From Treponema sp. (lineage in GTDB: Bacteria; Spirochaetota; Spirochaetia; Treponematales; Treponemataceae), in NCBI GenBank assembly GCA_024696155.1, contig JAILHD010000001.1, forward strand, positions 1 to 37,831: 37,831 nt of DNA, in the 5' to 3' direction. Within the stretch, counting starts at the first letter, position 1; every line of letters begins with the position of its first letter. The position numbers and the translations under genes were made by a program. The notes below the pieces were generated by a model. It was not told the origin of the DNA. It searched no databases and saw only the letters and a list, made by a program, of their open reading frames with translations. This document shows positions 1 to 8,325 of this stretch, piece after piece.

Positions 1-1056
1 TTAAAATGTGGCGATTATATGGGAAAGTATTTTTCTCCAGAAACTGTTGAAATAATATATAATAATTTTATGCGCACCCGTAAAATTGAATTTACGGAAA
101 CTTCCTACGATGCAGGAAGAAGCTACAATGCCATCTATACAGTTTTGGATTCTAACGGTAATCCTGCAGTTTTTATAAATTCCGGAATGCCTGTAAATTT
201 TATCCATGATGTAATGCGGCATTATCTGATAAGTATTGTGGTTGCAGCAATAATACTTTGTGTACTGGTTCTTTTATTTATTATTTCATGGTTAAAAAAC
301 AGAATCATAAATCCTCTGAATTCGATTGAAGAAGGTGCTCGTGCTCTTGAAGAAAAATGTCATGTAGAAAAAGATCCCGAAAAAATCGGGCTTTCAATAG
401 CCAGAATAGAAAGTGGCGATGAGCTGGAGGCATTAACCGACACTCTTTTAAAGATGTCAGAAAATGTCAAACATTTTATTCGCGAAGCAATAAAATCTGC
501 GCTAGAAGTTGATTCTTTACAGCGTGATTTAGGTAAAACTCAAGAAAAAGCAGAGCATCTTAAGCTGCTTGCAACAAAAGATGCGTTAACTGGAATCCGC
601 AACAAAACTGCTTATGATGAAGAAGTTAACACTATTAATTTTGATTTAGAAAAAGGTAACAAAAAATTTGGCGTTGTAATGATAGATTTGAACTACCTTA
701 AACGAATAAACGATACCTACGGCCATGAGAAAGGAAATGTTGCAATCATTAAGCTTTGCAAAATGGTATGTGAAATTTTTGATCATTCACCTGTATTTAG
801 GATAGGCGGCGATGAATTTGTCGTAATTCTGCGAAATTCTGATTATGAAAATATAGATAGCCTTATAAAAAAATTTAATGATGAATTGGCTCTTATAGAA
901 AATACAGAAGAACTTCCTTTATGGGAAAAAACTTCAGCAGCAATTGGTTATGCAATTTTTGATGAAGATATTGATTCCGGTTATGAAAGTGTATTCCGTC
1001 GGGCAGACAAAGCTATGTATGAAAGAAAAAAGGCTATGAAGGCTGTGCGTGAATAA
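1..1056 (+). CDS. Membrane-bound GGDEF diguanylate cyclase, 5' truncated by the window
   Basis: The frame is open from base 1, so the ATG at 19 is probably internal and the true start lies outside the window. What remains is the end of an extracytoplasmic sensor region, one membrane segment (about bases 220-300), a HAMP-like linker with coiled-coil character, and a C-terminal GGDEF domain. The active-site motif RIGGDEF is intact (GGDEF at bases 805-819), as is the upstream DALTGIRNK segment, so c-di-GMP synthesis from two GTP is expected. The RxxD inhibitory I-site expected just before GGDEF is not present; the equivalent residues read FDHS. Feedback inhibition at that site is therefore unlikely. 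The signal sensed is unknown. A PilZ protein at 29370-30554 could be one of the c-di-GMP receptors in the cell. Confidence 0.9.
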   Translation, partial: LKCGDYMGKYFSPETVEIIYNNFMRTRKIEFTETSYDAGRSYNAIYTVLDSNGNPAVFINSGMPVNFIHDVMRHYLISIVVAAIILCVLVLLFIISWLKNRIINPLNSIEEGARALEEKCHVEKDPEKIGLSIARIESGDELEALTDTLLKMSENVKHFIREAIKSALEVDSLQRDLGKTQEKAEHLKLLATKDALTGIRNKTAYDEEVNTINFDLEKGNKKFGVVMIDLNYLKRINDTYGHEKGNVAIIKLCKMVCEIFDHSPVFRIGGDEFVVILRNSDYENIDSLIKKFNDELALIENTEELPLWEKTSAAIGYAIFDEDIDSGYESVFRRADKAMYERKKAMKAVRE

Positions 1057-1123
1057 AAAAAATTAAGTCTGTCTTCGCCTCTTATGTTTTATTTGTAACA
1101 TTTACAGATTCCGACAGACTTAA
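1055..1123 (-). terminator. Intrinsic terminator of trpS
   Basis: A perfect 11-bp inverted repeat, TTAAGTCTGTC (1063-1073) and GACAGACTTAA (1113-1123), has a 39-nt loop that can itself fold. On the minus strand it is followed by a run of eight T (complement of A 1055-1062), as expected for a rho-independent terminator of trpS. No T-run follows on the plus strand, so it is less convincing for the GGDEF gene. Confidence 0.7.
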
Positions 1124-1133
1124 AGAATAGAAA

Positions 1134-2231
1134 TTAAATCTCCATGTTCATGCAGTGACGTACTTCTTCCAGTGTCTTAATACCGATTTCGCGGGCTTTT
1201 GCGGCACCGTCTAAAAGCACTTTTCGAATATACTCAGGATCTTTTTCCAGTCTTGCACGTTCTGCGCGCATTGGACGGAGTTTTTCATTCAAGGCTTCTG
1301 TCAAGGTTGATTTAAGCATTCCGCCGCCTCCATCGCCGATTCGGGCTGCAATTGCAGAAGGCTCTTCACCAGTACAAAGGCTGATCAGCATAAGAAGATT
1401 TGCAACTTCCGGACGGTTTACAGGATCATAAGTGATATTTCTGTCCTGGTCAGTCTTAGCCTTTTTAATCATTTTTGCAGTTTCATCTTCACTTGCAGAA
1501 AGCATAATTGCGTTTCCCCGGGATTTACTCATTTTCTGACTTCCGTCAAGGCCCAGAATCATAGGAGTTTTAGAAAGCAAAGCCTGAGGCTCTGGGAAGA
1601 CAGGCTCTTTTCCGCTGTCTAGGCAGAACTTGCGGTTAAAGCGGTTTGCAATAGTGCGTGTCATTTCAAGGTGAGGAAGCTGGTCTTTTCCAACTGGAAC
1701 GATGTTTCCTTTACAGAAAAGAATGTCACAAGCCTGATGAACAGGATATGTATACATTCCGGCATTTACGTTTTTAAGGCCGGCAGATTCAATTTCCTCT
1801 TTTACAGTCGGGTTACGGCTGAGCTCGGCATTAGAAACCAGAGTCAAAAATGGCAGCATAAGCTGATTACATTCAGGAACATAAGAGTGAGGATAAATGA
1901 TTACATCCTGCTTGCTTGGGTCAATTCCTGCCGCAAGATAGTCAATTACAAGCTGCTTTGTATTCTGGCTGATTTCCTGATAAGCGTCGTGGTCTGTAAG
2001 CACCTGATAGTCGGCAATCAAAATCATTGTAGGAACGCCAAGGTTTGCAAGGCGCACACGGTTCTGAAGTGAGCCGAAATAATGTCCGATATGAAGGCGG
2101 CCTGTAGGTCGGTCACCGGTAAGTACGCGGTATTTTTTAGGATTTACAAGAAGGTCAGCTTCAATTTTCTTGCTTCTTTCAAGAGCTGCCTCATAGCTTT
2201 TATTAAGGTCAGTGTATTCAAGTTCTGCCAT
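1134..2231 (-). CDS. trpS: Tryptophanyl-tRNA synthetase
   Basis: Class I aminoacyl-tRNA synthetase that charges tRNA-Trp in the cytoplasm. Both class I signatures are present: GRLHIGHYFGS near residues 44-54 (HIGH at 47-50) and KMSKS at about 233-237. The length (365 aa) is in the normal range for the somewhat longer TrpS forms. The ATG at 2231 is chosen because it is preceded by GGGGAAAAAT, a good ribosome-binding site. An in-frame ATG four codons upstream (2243) overlaps that site and has none of its own. The gene stands alone with an extended -10 promoter upstream and an intrinsic terminator downstream. No tryptophan leader or T-box is seen in the short upstream gap. Confidence 0.97.
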   Translation of the reverse strand: MAELEYTDLNKSYEAALERSKKIEADLLVNPKKYRVLTGDRPTGRLHIGHYFGSLQNRVRLANLGVPTMILIADYQVLTDHDAYQEISQNTKQLVIDYLAAGIDPSKQDVIIYPHSYVPECNQLMLPFLTLVSNAELSRNPTVKEEIESAGLKNVNAGMYTYPVHQACDILFCKGNIVPVGKDQLPHLEMTRTIANRFNRKFCLDSGKEPVFPEPQALLSKTPMILGLDGSQKMSKSRGNAIMLSASEDETAKMIKKAKTDQDRNITYDPVNRPEVANLLMLISLCTGEEPSAIAARIGDGGGGMLKSTLTEALNEKLRPMRAERARLEKDPEYIRKVLLDGAAKAREIGIKTLEEVRHCMNMEI

Positions 2232-2261
2232 ATTTTTCCCCATTAGTTTCTTTTTTTCAAA

Positions 2262-2270
2262 AATATAGCA
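2262..2270 (-). promoter_or_regulatory. Extended -10 promoter for trpS
   Basis: Read on the minus strand the bases are TGCTATATT, an extended -10 element (TGnTATATT) about 30 nt before the chosen trpS start. No convincing -35 lies at the usual distance, which is common for extended -10 promoters. The assignment is a sequence-pattern inference. Confidence 0.45.
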
Positions 2271-2284
2271 GATTTTTGGAAAGT

Positions 2285-2311
2285 ATAAAAGGTGGGGAAA
2301 GCCTTCCCCCG
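2285..2311 (-). terminator. Probable terminator after the esterase gene
   Basis: GGGGAA (2294-2299) and TTCCCC (2304-2309) form a 6-bp stem with a 4-nt loop. On the minus strand it is followed by ACCTTTTATACTTT, a broken T-rich stretch. It lies just downstream of the esterase stop and upstream of the trpS promoter, so it would separate the two minus-strand units. Confidence 0.5.
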
Positions 2312-2324
2312 CAACGCCCCCATT

Positions 2325-3128
2325 CTACTTTGTCACGCTTTCATACCACTGCAAAAAAGTCTGACCTGTACTTTCATCAACATCATCACTTTCTACCCAG
2401 CAGTGCTCCCGCGATTCAAGTTCAATATTTACAGAGCCACGGCAAAAGCGTTTTAAAAGACGGCCAGTTTTGTAGCCCTGTTCGTAAATGCCCTTGTCGT
2501 ATTTAGAAATCTTCCACCAGTAGCGGATTGGCAGAATGCGCATTAATTCCCTGAATGACGGCTGATAATATCCGCTGCCAGAAATTACCGCTTTGAACAA
2601 GCCTGGTTCGTAGCATGAAAGTTTTACAACAAATTCTGCCCCCTGTGAATGACCAAAGCCGATTATGCATTTCTTGTCTATGCATTCGTTTCTCAAAAGA
2701 ATGTTTTGAATCATCAGGCTTACGTCATGACAGTCAGAAAAATAATCTCCGCGTGAATGGAGGCATAACACTGCACATTTTTTTACGTTCTGAATTTCCG
2801 GGGCAATCAGCATACGTCCAAATTTTCCACGTGAAGAATATTTATCATTTGATCCGTGGAAGGTAACAATTAACGGGATTTTTGCCGCCTCGTTATGGCG
2901 ATCTTTTCTGTATTCCGGTGGAATGTAAAGGTAATATTCAAATCCCGCAGGTACTTCTTCGTAAAACCACACAGAATCATCAAAGGCTTTTGTTGTCCAG
3001 TAGTAATCGGCATCAAAAGTTAATTTGAACTGCTTTCTGACAGAAGTTTTAATTATAAGAAAAACAGCTGCAAAAATAACAAGAATTGCAGCTGCCAGTA
3101 TATAAAATTTGAGTTTAAGCTTTGGCAT
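2325..3128 (-). CDS. Membrane-anchored alpha/beta-hydrolase (esterase-like)
   Basis: A 267-aa protein with an N-terminal membrane anchor (about residues 7-26, preceded by Lys), so the catalytic domain should face the periplasm. The domain has the alpha/beta-hydrolase order: an oxyanion-type IVTFHGSND segment, the nucleophile elbow GFGHSQG, and a likely catalytic His near the end (SREHCW). This resembles the esterase/PHB depolymerase-like hydrolases, some of which remove acyl or feruloyl groups from plant polymers. The substrate cannot be told from sequence. A ribosome-binding site (AAGAGG) sits 6-7 nt before the ATG. It is transcribed alone. The polysaccharide link is only suggested by the GH5 gene elsewhere in the window. 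Confidence 0.75.
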   Translation of the reverse strand: MPKLKLKFYILAAAILVIFAAVFLIIKTSVRKQFKLTFDADYYWTTKAFDDSVWFYEEVPAGFEYYLYIPPEYRKDRHNEAAKIPLIVTFHGSNDKYSSRGKFGRMLIAPEIQNVKKCAVLCLHSRGDYFSDCHDVSLMIQNILLRNECIDKKCIIGFGHSQGAEFVVKLSCYEPGLFKAVISGSGYYQPSFRELMRILPIRYWWKISKYDKGIYEQGYKTGRLLKRFCRGSVNIELESREHCWVESDDVDESTGQTFLQWYESVTK

Positions 3129-3147
3129 CTTTGTCCTCTTAAAAAAA

Positions 3148-3153
3148 ATTATA
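3148..3153 (-). promoter_or_regulatory. -10 element for the esterase gene
   Basis: Minus-strand TATAAT lies 20 nt upstream of the esterase ATG, with AAGAGG between them. The -35 region is weak. It is back to back with the riboswitch promoter on the other strand. Confidence 0.4.
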
Positions 3154-3191
3154 CCACGGAAAAATTATTCGTACAGAAAAATGCGTCATAC

Positions 3192-3220
3192 TTGCCGTTA
3201 GTAAAGATTTTTATTATATT
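3192..3220 (+). promoter_or_regulatory. Sigma-70-type promoter of the preQ1-controlled operon
   Basis: TTGCCG (3192-3197), a 17-nt spacer and TATATT (3215-3220) give a good housekeeping promoter. Transcription would begin near 3227, a few bases before the preQ1 aptamer, giving a leader of about 135 nt. Confidence 0.65.
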
Positions 3221-3238
3221 ATGCGCACATTATTCATA

Positions 3239-3278
3239 AGACAGTTCGGAACCATCCTGTCTCTAAACAAAACTAGGG
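3239..3278 (+). promoter_or_regulatory. PreQ1-I riboswitch aptamer
   Basis: The leader folds as a 6-bp P1 stem, AGACAG (3239-3244) with CTGTCT (3257-3262). Its 12-nt loop TTCGGAACCATC is followed by the A-rich tail TAAACAAAACTAGGG. This is the compact preQ1-I layout: short hairpin, C-containing loop, then an AACAAAACUAGG-like tail whose GG can pair back to the loop CC to form the H-type pseudoknot. It lies between a promoter and an intrinsic terminator and precedes a transporter of the queuosine-precursor family, which is the expected regulon. Ligand binding is inferred from the pattern and context. Confidence 0.88.
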
Positions 3279-3290
3279 ATTTAGAAAATT

Positions 3291-3317
3291 GAGGGGTTAC
3301 TACACTCCTCTTTTTTT
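3291..3317 (+). terminator. Riboswitch expression-platform terminator
   Basis: GAGGGG (3291-3296) pairs with CTCCTC (3305-3310), one G-U pair, loop TTACTACA, followed by seven T. It is a full rho-independent terminator 13 nt after the aptamer tail and 46 nt before the ATG. Control should therefore be transcriptional: preQ1 bound, operon off. The competing antiterminator is not obvious; GGTT at 3295-3298 could pair with AACC of the aptamer loop. Confidence 0.85.
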
Positions 3318-3362
3318 ATTTGTGCTCTTTCTGTCTTTGTAAATTTTTATAACGAGGATTTT

Positions 3363-4190
3363 ATGAAAAAGCCTGTAAATTTGATTATTGATACTTTTGA
3401 GTGGATATTTGATAAAAGAGACTGGAAAATGCTCTTGCGCTCTATTCCTGCAAATGTTGTTGCTCTTTTTGTAGTGTCTACCGTCACAATGAATCTTGCT
3501 GCCAACAAAATTGTCTGGAGCGGATTAAAAATCGGTGAAAATTACTTTCTTTCTGTAACTGGCGGATTGTTCTTGTCGTGGGCAGTCTTTCTGATTATGG
3601 ATATGGTTACTAAAACCTTTGGCGCAAAAGCCGCTATAAAACTGACCTTTTTTGGCGCGTTTGTAAATGCCATCGCAATTGTTTTTTTAGGCATTATTGC
3701 ATCAGTTCCTTCGGATTATCCGTTCCCTGGCGCTAGCGCTTCATTTGACACTGTTTTTGGCTTTACGGGAAACGGTGTGCAGCCATGGCAGATTCTTATT
3801 TCTTCTACAATTGCCTATGTTATTTCTGGCCTTGTAAATGCTGTTGTAAATGTTTTGATTGGAAGACTTTTTGTAAAAAATCCTGATGGAAAAATTGCAT
3901 TTATTACCCGTTCTTACATAAGCACAATGATTGGTCAGTTTGTAGATAATTTTATTTTTACAGCACTTGCCTTTGTATGTTTTGCTCATTTTTACGGGCT
4001 TTTTACTGTTGTAGGTATGGCTTTGATTGGTGCTGTTGCAGAACTCTTTTTCGAAATCATATTTTCGCCTGTTGCATACAAAAAATGTAAAAAATGGCAG
4101 CAGGAAGGCGTTGGCTTTGATTACTATGAATACTGTAAAAAAATGGAATTAATAAAAGATCCTTCACGATTTGAATACGGGAGAAAATAA
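3363..4190 (+). CDS. VUT-family queuosine-precursor transporter
   Basis: A 275-aa polytopic membrane protein of the VUT_1/YhhQ family, which imports queuosine precursors (preQ0, preQ1, queuine) into the cytoplasm. Family features visible are the DMVTKTFGAKAA segment, corresponding to the conserved acidic/aromatic-Gly loop, and the late MIGQFVDNFIF segment with the conserved Asp. About six hydrophobic stretches are spread between residues 28 and 235. The upstream preQ1-I riboswitch independently supports the substrate class. A GAGG ribosome-binding site is 7 nt before the ATG. The stop overlaps the amidase start (TAATG), so the two are translationally coupled. Confidence 0.88.
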   Translation: MKKPVNLIIDTFEWIFDKRDWKMLLRSIPANVVALFVVSTVTMNLAANKIVWSGLKIGENYFLSVTGGLFLSWAVFLIMDMVTKTFGAKAAIKLTFFGAFVNAIAIVFLGIIASVPSDYPFPGASASFDTVFGFTGNGVQPWQILISSTIAYVISGLVNAVVNVLIGRLFVKNPDGKIAFITRSYISTMIGQFVDNFIFTALAFVCFAHFYGLFTVVGMALIGAVAELFFEIIFSPVAYKKCKKWQQEGVGFDYYEYCKKMELIKDPSRFEYGRK

Positions 4191-5662
4191 TGAAGCTAGA
4201 AAATCTTTGTGCATGGGAAATTGGCGAGCTTGTAAATACAAGAAAAATCCGTCCGACAGAAGTTGTAAAATACTTTCTGGACCGCATTGAAAAATACAAC
4301 AAAAACATAAATGCGTTTGTTTACGTAAAGCCATCTTATGCCCTTTCAAAGGCCCGAACGCTTGAAGCGCGACTGGAAGCTGGCGAAGATTGCGGCCCAT
4401 TCGCGGGTGTACCTTTTGCATTAAAAGATTTTCTTCCAAATAAAAAAGGCTGGCAGAGCTCTCACGGCGGAGTTCAATGTCTTGTTGCAGATGATAAATT
4501 CGATTCTGTTTTTTGCCATGCCATGGAACAGGCTGGCGGAATTGCCATTGGAAAAACAAATGCCCCGGCCTATGGTTTTAGAGGCACTACAGATAACCTG
4601 ATGTACGGACCAACCTCAACGCCTTTTAATACCGAATACAACTCTGGTGGATCCAGCGGTGGCAGTGCTGCGGCTGTTGCAGCGGGTCTTGTACCGATTG
4701 CAGAAGGTGGAGATGCCGGTGGTTCAATAAGAATTCCAGCAAATTTTTGTAATCTTTTTGGCTATAAAGCTGGTATTGGTGCTATTCCGTCTGTTACCCG
4801 TCCGGATGCCTGGGGAACTACTCATCCATTTTGTTTTAACGGGGGGCTTACAAAATGCGTTACAGATGCTGCAATTCTTTTGAATTACATGAGCTATGAA
4901 GATAAAAGAGACCCGATCAGCCTGCCAAAGACTGCTGATTTTTCTGCTCAGCTTGAAAAATGTCCCAAGAACTTAAAAATTGCCTATACCGAAGATTTTG
5001 GCCTTTTTGAAGTTGAAGATGAAGTAAAAAAGACTATTCGCGCTGCAGTAGATAATTTCCGCTCAATAAAAGGCGTTACAGTTGATAAATACAAATTTAA
5101 ATTTACCAATTCTTCTAACAAACTTGCAGAACTCTGGTGCAAAGGAATTACAGTTAACTGTGCACTTGAATTAAATCATCTTAAAAAAGATGGAACTGAC
5201 CTGTTAAAAAAGCACAAAAAAGATTTTCCAAAAGAGTTTATTCACTGGAAAAAGATAGTTGATAAAATGGGAATCGAAGATTTGTACGAGTACAACAACG
5301 CCCGTACAGAAGTTCTTGATCAGTTTGAAAACTGTTTTGAAGAATATGATTTGATTATTTCTCCAGTTTGCTGTGTTTCTGCCATCAAAAATGCATCAGA
5401 TAAAAATACAAAAGGCCCTGAAAAAATAAACGGAAAAAACGTGGAACCACTAATCGGATGGACTCAGACATTCCTTGCAAACTTTACAGGAAATCCTGCA
5501 GCCTCAGTTCCTGCAGGGCTTTCTGCAGCTGGAGTACCAATTGGAATGCAGATAATTGCTCCACGTCATAATGATTTAGTTTTACTTCAGGCTTCGCGCC
5601 TTTATGAAAAGGTTTTTCCATGGCAGGGGTGGTATGAACAGACAAACAAGTTTATAATGTAA
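4190..5662 (+). CDS. Amidase-signature family hydrolase
   Basis: A 490-aa amidase-signature enzyme, cytoplasmic, hydrolysing a C-N amide bond of unknown substrate. The Ser-cisSer-Lys triad is complete: Lys79 in FALKDF, the cis-Ser in the GGSSGGS motif (residues 153-159), and the nucleophile Ser179 in GGDAGGSIRIP. The C-terminal half has the usual final helix and the PAASVPAG segment. It overlaps the transporter stop by one base, has GGGAGAA as ribosome-binding site and is inside the preQ1-controlled operon. It is not GatA by context, since gatB and gatC are absent. Position next to a queuosine-precursor transporter and folC suggests, without proving, a role on a pteridine or deazapurine-linked amide, or simple operon hitch-hiking. 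Confidence 0.85.
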   Translation: MKLENLCAWEIGELVNTRKIRPTEVVKYFLDRIEKYNKNINAFVYVKPSYALSKARTLEARLEAGEDCGPFAGVPFALKDFLPNKKGWQSSHGGVQCLVADDKFDSVFCHAMEQAGGIAIGKTNAPAYGFRGTTDNLMYGPTSTPFNTEYNSGGSSGGSAAAVAAGLVPIAEGGDAGGSIRIPANFCNLFGYKAGIGAIPSVTRPDAWGTTHPFCFNGGLTKCVTDAAILLNYMSYEDKRDPISLPKTADFSAQLEKCPKNLKIAYTEDFGLFEVEDEVKKTIRAAVDNFRSIKGVTVDKYKFKFTNSSNKLAELWCKGITVNCALELNHLKKDGTDLLKKHKKDFPKEFIHWKKIVDKMGIEDLYEYNNARTEVLDQFENCFEEYDLIISPVCCVSAIKNASDKNTKGPEKINGKNVEPLIGWTQTFLANFTGNPAASVPAGLSAAGVPIGMQIIAPRHNDLVLLQASRLYEKVFPWQGWYEQTNKFIM

Positions 5663-5665
5663 GTT

Positions 5666-7009
5666 ATGAACGCAATTGAATACTTTTTGGACTGGCTTGA
5701 TGATTATTTAAATTTTGAACGTAATCCCAAAAAGGACATTTTCTGGCTTGATACAATCGACTATCTATGTAAACGTTTTGAAAATCCGCAGGATTATGCG
5801 CCTTGTGTTCATATTGCGGGTTCTAAAGGTAAAGGCTCTGTTTCCCGCATGATAGCCTGTATTCTGGAAGAAGCTGGAAATAAGGTTGGAGTTTTTTCTT
5901 CTCCTCATATTTCTGATTTCCGCGAGCGAATTACCCTTCCAACAGCTTTTTTTGATGAAGAAACTTACGAAGCTGCCATCCGCGAGATGGTTCCAAATAT
6001 TGAATCTATTATTCCGACTTCACTGCCTGCTGAGCGCCCGATTACCTGGTTTGAACTTGTAACCCTTTATTCGTTCTTAGTGTTCCGTCAGGCAGAGGTT
6101 GACTGGTCAGTTTTTGAAGTTGGACTTGGTGGACGCCTTGATTCTACTAATGTTATCCGCCCAAAACTCTGCTGTATTACTCCGATCGAGCTGGAACACA
6201 CTGAGTTTTTAGGTGATACTATCGAAAAAATCGCTGGAGAAAAGGCCGGAATCATTAAAAACTGTACACCTGTTGTAGTTGCCCGTCAGTCTACTGAAAG
6301 CGTAAAAAAAGTCTTTGAAGAAATGGCCTTTACGCGCCATGCACCTCTTTATTTTGTGGATGAAGTTACAAAAAATCTTTCTCACAGTTTTGATCTTGCA
6401 AATAAGACGATGAACATCAGTTTTGAAAGTGAGATTTTTAACCGCCCGATTAAAACAAGCCTCAAAATGCTTGGTAAGATGCAGTTGGAAAATGCAGCTC
6501 TTGCGGCAATTGCGGCGCGAAAACTGTTCCCTAATCTTGATGAAGAGATTATTGAGCGCGGACTTGCAAAGGCTAAACTCCCTGCCCGCTTTGAAATTCT
6601 TACAGAAGTTCCAGGCTATGAGCGGCTTCCTGCATTGATTTTAGATGGCGCCCACACCCTTAATTCGATTACCCTTACACTTGATACGCTGAATAAACTC
6701 TACGGCGAAGAAAAAGTAAGCCTTTTGTTTGCCTGTGCCGCAGACAAAGACGTAAAGGACATCGCAAAAGTTCTTAAAGGCCGTTTTGAGCGCATTTATG
6801 CCACCCGCCCGGGCGATACAAAACATTCAGATTTGCCGTCTCTTGAAGCTGCCTTTAATGCTGCAGGTCTAAGCTACGAACTCAGCGATGACTTCCCGCA
6901 GATGATAAAAAAAGCGCTCAAAGAAAGCTCTGAGCGCGATGAAATCTTACTTGTTACAGGTTCCTTCTATCTTGTGGCAGAAGTTGACCGGATGATTTTT
7001 AAGAAATAA
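5666..7009 (+). CDS. folC: Folylpolyglutamate synthase / dihydrofolate synthase
   Basis: A 447-aa Mur-ligase-like ATP-dependent enzyme that adds glutamate to dihydropteroate or to folates in the cytoplasm. The P-loop HIAGSKGKGSVSR (residues 49-61, GSKGKGS at 52-58) and the following SSPHISDFRERI segment are typical FolC. The central ELEHTEFLGDTIEKIAGEKAGI block and a C-terminal LDGAHT segment complete the fold. The family length is about 420-450 aa. It starts 3 nt after the amidase stop without a strong ribosome-binding site, which points to translational coupling. Its placement downstream of a preQ1 riboswitch is unusual and is noted as a finding. It is convergent with alr, 17 bp apart. Confidence 0.95.
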   Translation: MNAIEYFLDWLDDYLNFERNPKKDIFWLDTIDYLCKRFENPQDYAPCVHIAGSKGKGSVSRMIACILEEAGNKVGVFSSPHISDFRERITLPTAFFDEETYEAAIREMVPNIESIIPTSLPAERPITWFELVTLYSFLVFRQAEVDWSVFEVGLGGRLDSTNVIRPKLCCITPIELEHTEFLGDTIEKIAGEKAGIIKNCTPVVVARQSTESVKKVFEEMAFTRHAPLYFVDEVTKNLSHSFDLANKTMNISFESEIFNRPIKTSLKMLGKMQLENAALAAIAARKLFPNLDEEIIERGLAKAKLPARFEILTEVPGYERLPALILDGAHTLNSITLTLDTLNKLYGEEKVSLLFACAADKDVKDIAKVLKGRFERIYATRPGDTKHSDLPSLEAAFNAAGLSYELSDDFPQMIKKALKESSERDEILLVTGSFYLVAEVDRMIFKK

Positions 7010-7026
7010 GAGGCGGATGCCCCCTT

Positions 7027-8196
7027 TTATTTTACAATTCGCAACACCCGCTTTGTAATCGACGTAAGTACCTCGTAAGAAATTGTTTTTCCTATACGGG
7101 CAAGGTCTTCTGCAGTGTTAAGTGCCCCGCTTTCCTTTGGCCCAAAAATTACAGCCTTATCCCAAAGTTTTACGTCTGGATTATTTTTGCCAATGTCTAC
7201 CATGCACTGGTCCATGCAGATTCGACCACGAACCGGGTAATTTTTGCCGTTGATTGTAACTTCAAGTCCAGGACTAAAGCGGCGCAAAAGTCCGTCGGCA
7301 TAGCCGATTGGTAAAACGGCAATGTCTGTGTCTTCGGGGCATTCGTAAGTACGTCCGTAAGAAACAGTCTTTCCCTTTGGAAAATGTCTTATTGCAACAA
7401 CCTGGCTTTCAAGTGCCAGAACAGGTTTAATATCAAAATCTTTTTTCTGAGATTTTAAGTATTCTTTTGTAATTTCATCAGGGTAATAGCCGTAGGTAAT
7501 AATTCCGGGGCGAACTAAATCAAAATGAAGGTCTGAGTTATTCAAAAGTCCTGCACTTGCGCCGCAAGACAAAATACCTGGTTCTATTCCCTCTTTTTTT
7601 ACATTTTCTACGGCAAGCTTAAAGGCTTCACCCTGTTCCTTAGTGAAGTTCTGATTATCTTCAGAAAGGCTGTCGCTTACGCAAAGATGGGTAATCATGC
7701 CGCCAAGCTTAAGATGAGCAGAATTACTAATCAATTTTGCTTCTTCTCCGGCTTCTTCAGGGTAACAGCCGATTCTTCCCATTCCTGTATCAACAGCAAG
7801 AAAAACCGAATGCTTTAGGTTTTTGTTAGACTGACGCTTAAAATATCCGTCTGCAGCTTCACTCAAAGCTGTAATATATTCCTTACTAAAAACAAGCGGA
7901 GTAAGCTCATACTCAAATAGGTCGTTAAATTCTTCTGGTACGCAAAGACTCAAAAGCAGAATATGTGCCTTAATTCCTGCATGACGAAGTTCAACGCCTT
8001 CTCCAACGCTTGCAACCGCAAGATATTCAACGCCAAGGCCTTCTGCAATCTGCGAAGTTAAAACGGCATTATGACCGTAACTGTCTGCCTTTACTGCAAT
8101 ACAGAGCTTTACGCCTGGTTCAACAAAATTTCTTATCTGTCTGATATTATATTCAAGATTTGATTTATAAATTATAGCTTTAGTACAGCGATTCAT
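7027..8196 (-). CDS. alr: Alanine racemase
   Basis: A 389-aa fold-type III PLP enzyme that interconverts L- and D-alanine for peptidoglycan. The PLP lysine is in AVKADSYGH (Lys36), the catalytic Tyr region is SYGRTY (near residue 280), and the GRICMDQCMVDIG block is canonical. The length fits the family. It is a single-gene unit: its own promoter lies upstream (TTGTGT, 17 nt, TAATAT), divergent from the lipoprotein promoter, and it converges with folC. No clean hairpin terminator separates it from folC; an imperfect GAGGC/GCCCCC pairing sits around 7010-7022. Confidence 0.96.
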   Translation of the reverse strand: MNRCTKAIIYKSNLEYNIRQIRNFVEPGVKLCIAVKADSYGHNAVLTSQIAEGLGVEYLAVASVGEGVELRHAGIKAHILLLSLCVPEEFNDLFEYELTPLVFSKEYITALSEAADGYFKRQSNKNLKHSVFLAVDTGMGRIGCYPEEAGEEAKLISNSAHLKLGGMITHLCVSDSLSEDNQNFTKEQGEAFKLAVENVKKEGIEPGILSCGASAGLLNNSDLHFDLVRPGIITYGYYPDEITKEYLKSQKKDFDIKPVLALESQVVAIRHFPKGKTVSYGRTYECPEDTDIAVLPIGYADGLLRRFSPGLEVTINGKNYPVRGRICMDQCMVDIGKNNPDVKLWDKAVIFGPKESGALNTAEDLARIGKTISYEVLTSITKRVLRIVK

Positions 8197-8217
8197 TTTT
8201 TTGTCCGATATAAATTA

Positions 8218-8246
8218 ATATTAGGTATTTATGTTAGTTTACACAA
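8218..8246 (-). promoter_or_regulatory. Promoter of alr
   Basis: On the minus strand TTGTGT (complement of 8241-8246), a 17-nt spacer and TAATAT (complement of 8218-8223) form a sigma-70-type promoter about 25 nt before the alr ATG. Confidence 0.55.
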
Positions 8247-8268
8247 GTGCATCTTTTGTATTACTGCA

Positions 8269-8297
8269 TTGAAAAAATGCTGTTTTTACAGTAAACT
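8269..8297 (+). promoter_or_regulatory. Promoter of the lipoprotein-thrC-apbE operon
   Basis: TTGAAA (8269-8274), 17-nt spacer and TAAACT (8292-8297) lie 28 nt upstream of the lipoprotein ATG. The promoter is divergent from the alr promoter with about 22 bp between the two -35 boxes. Confidence 0.55.
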
Positions 8298-8325
8298 TAC
8301 TTAGTTTTTATTATCGAGAATAACT

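Noticed and set aside
7005..7030. Possible bidirectional terminator between folC and alr
   Set aside because: The GAGGC/GCCCCC pairing needs mismatches and the stem is only 3-4 bp without them; the T-stretch is broken.
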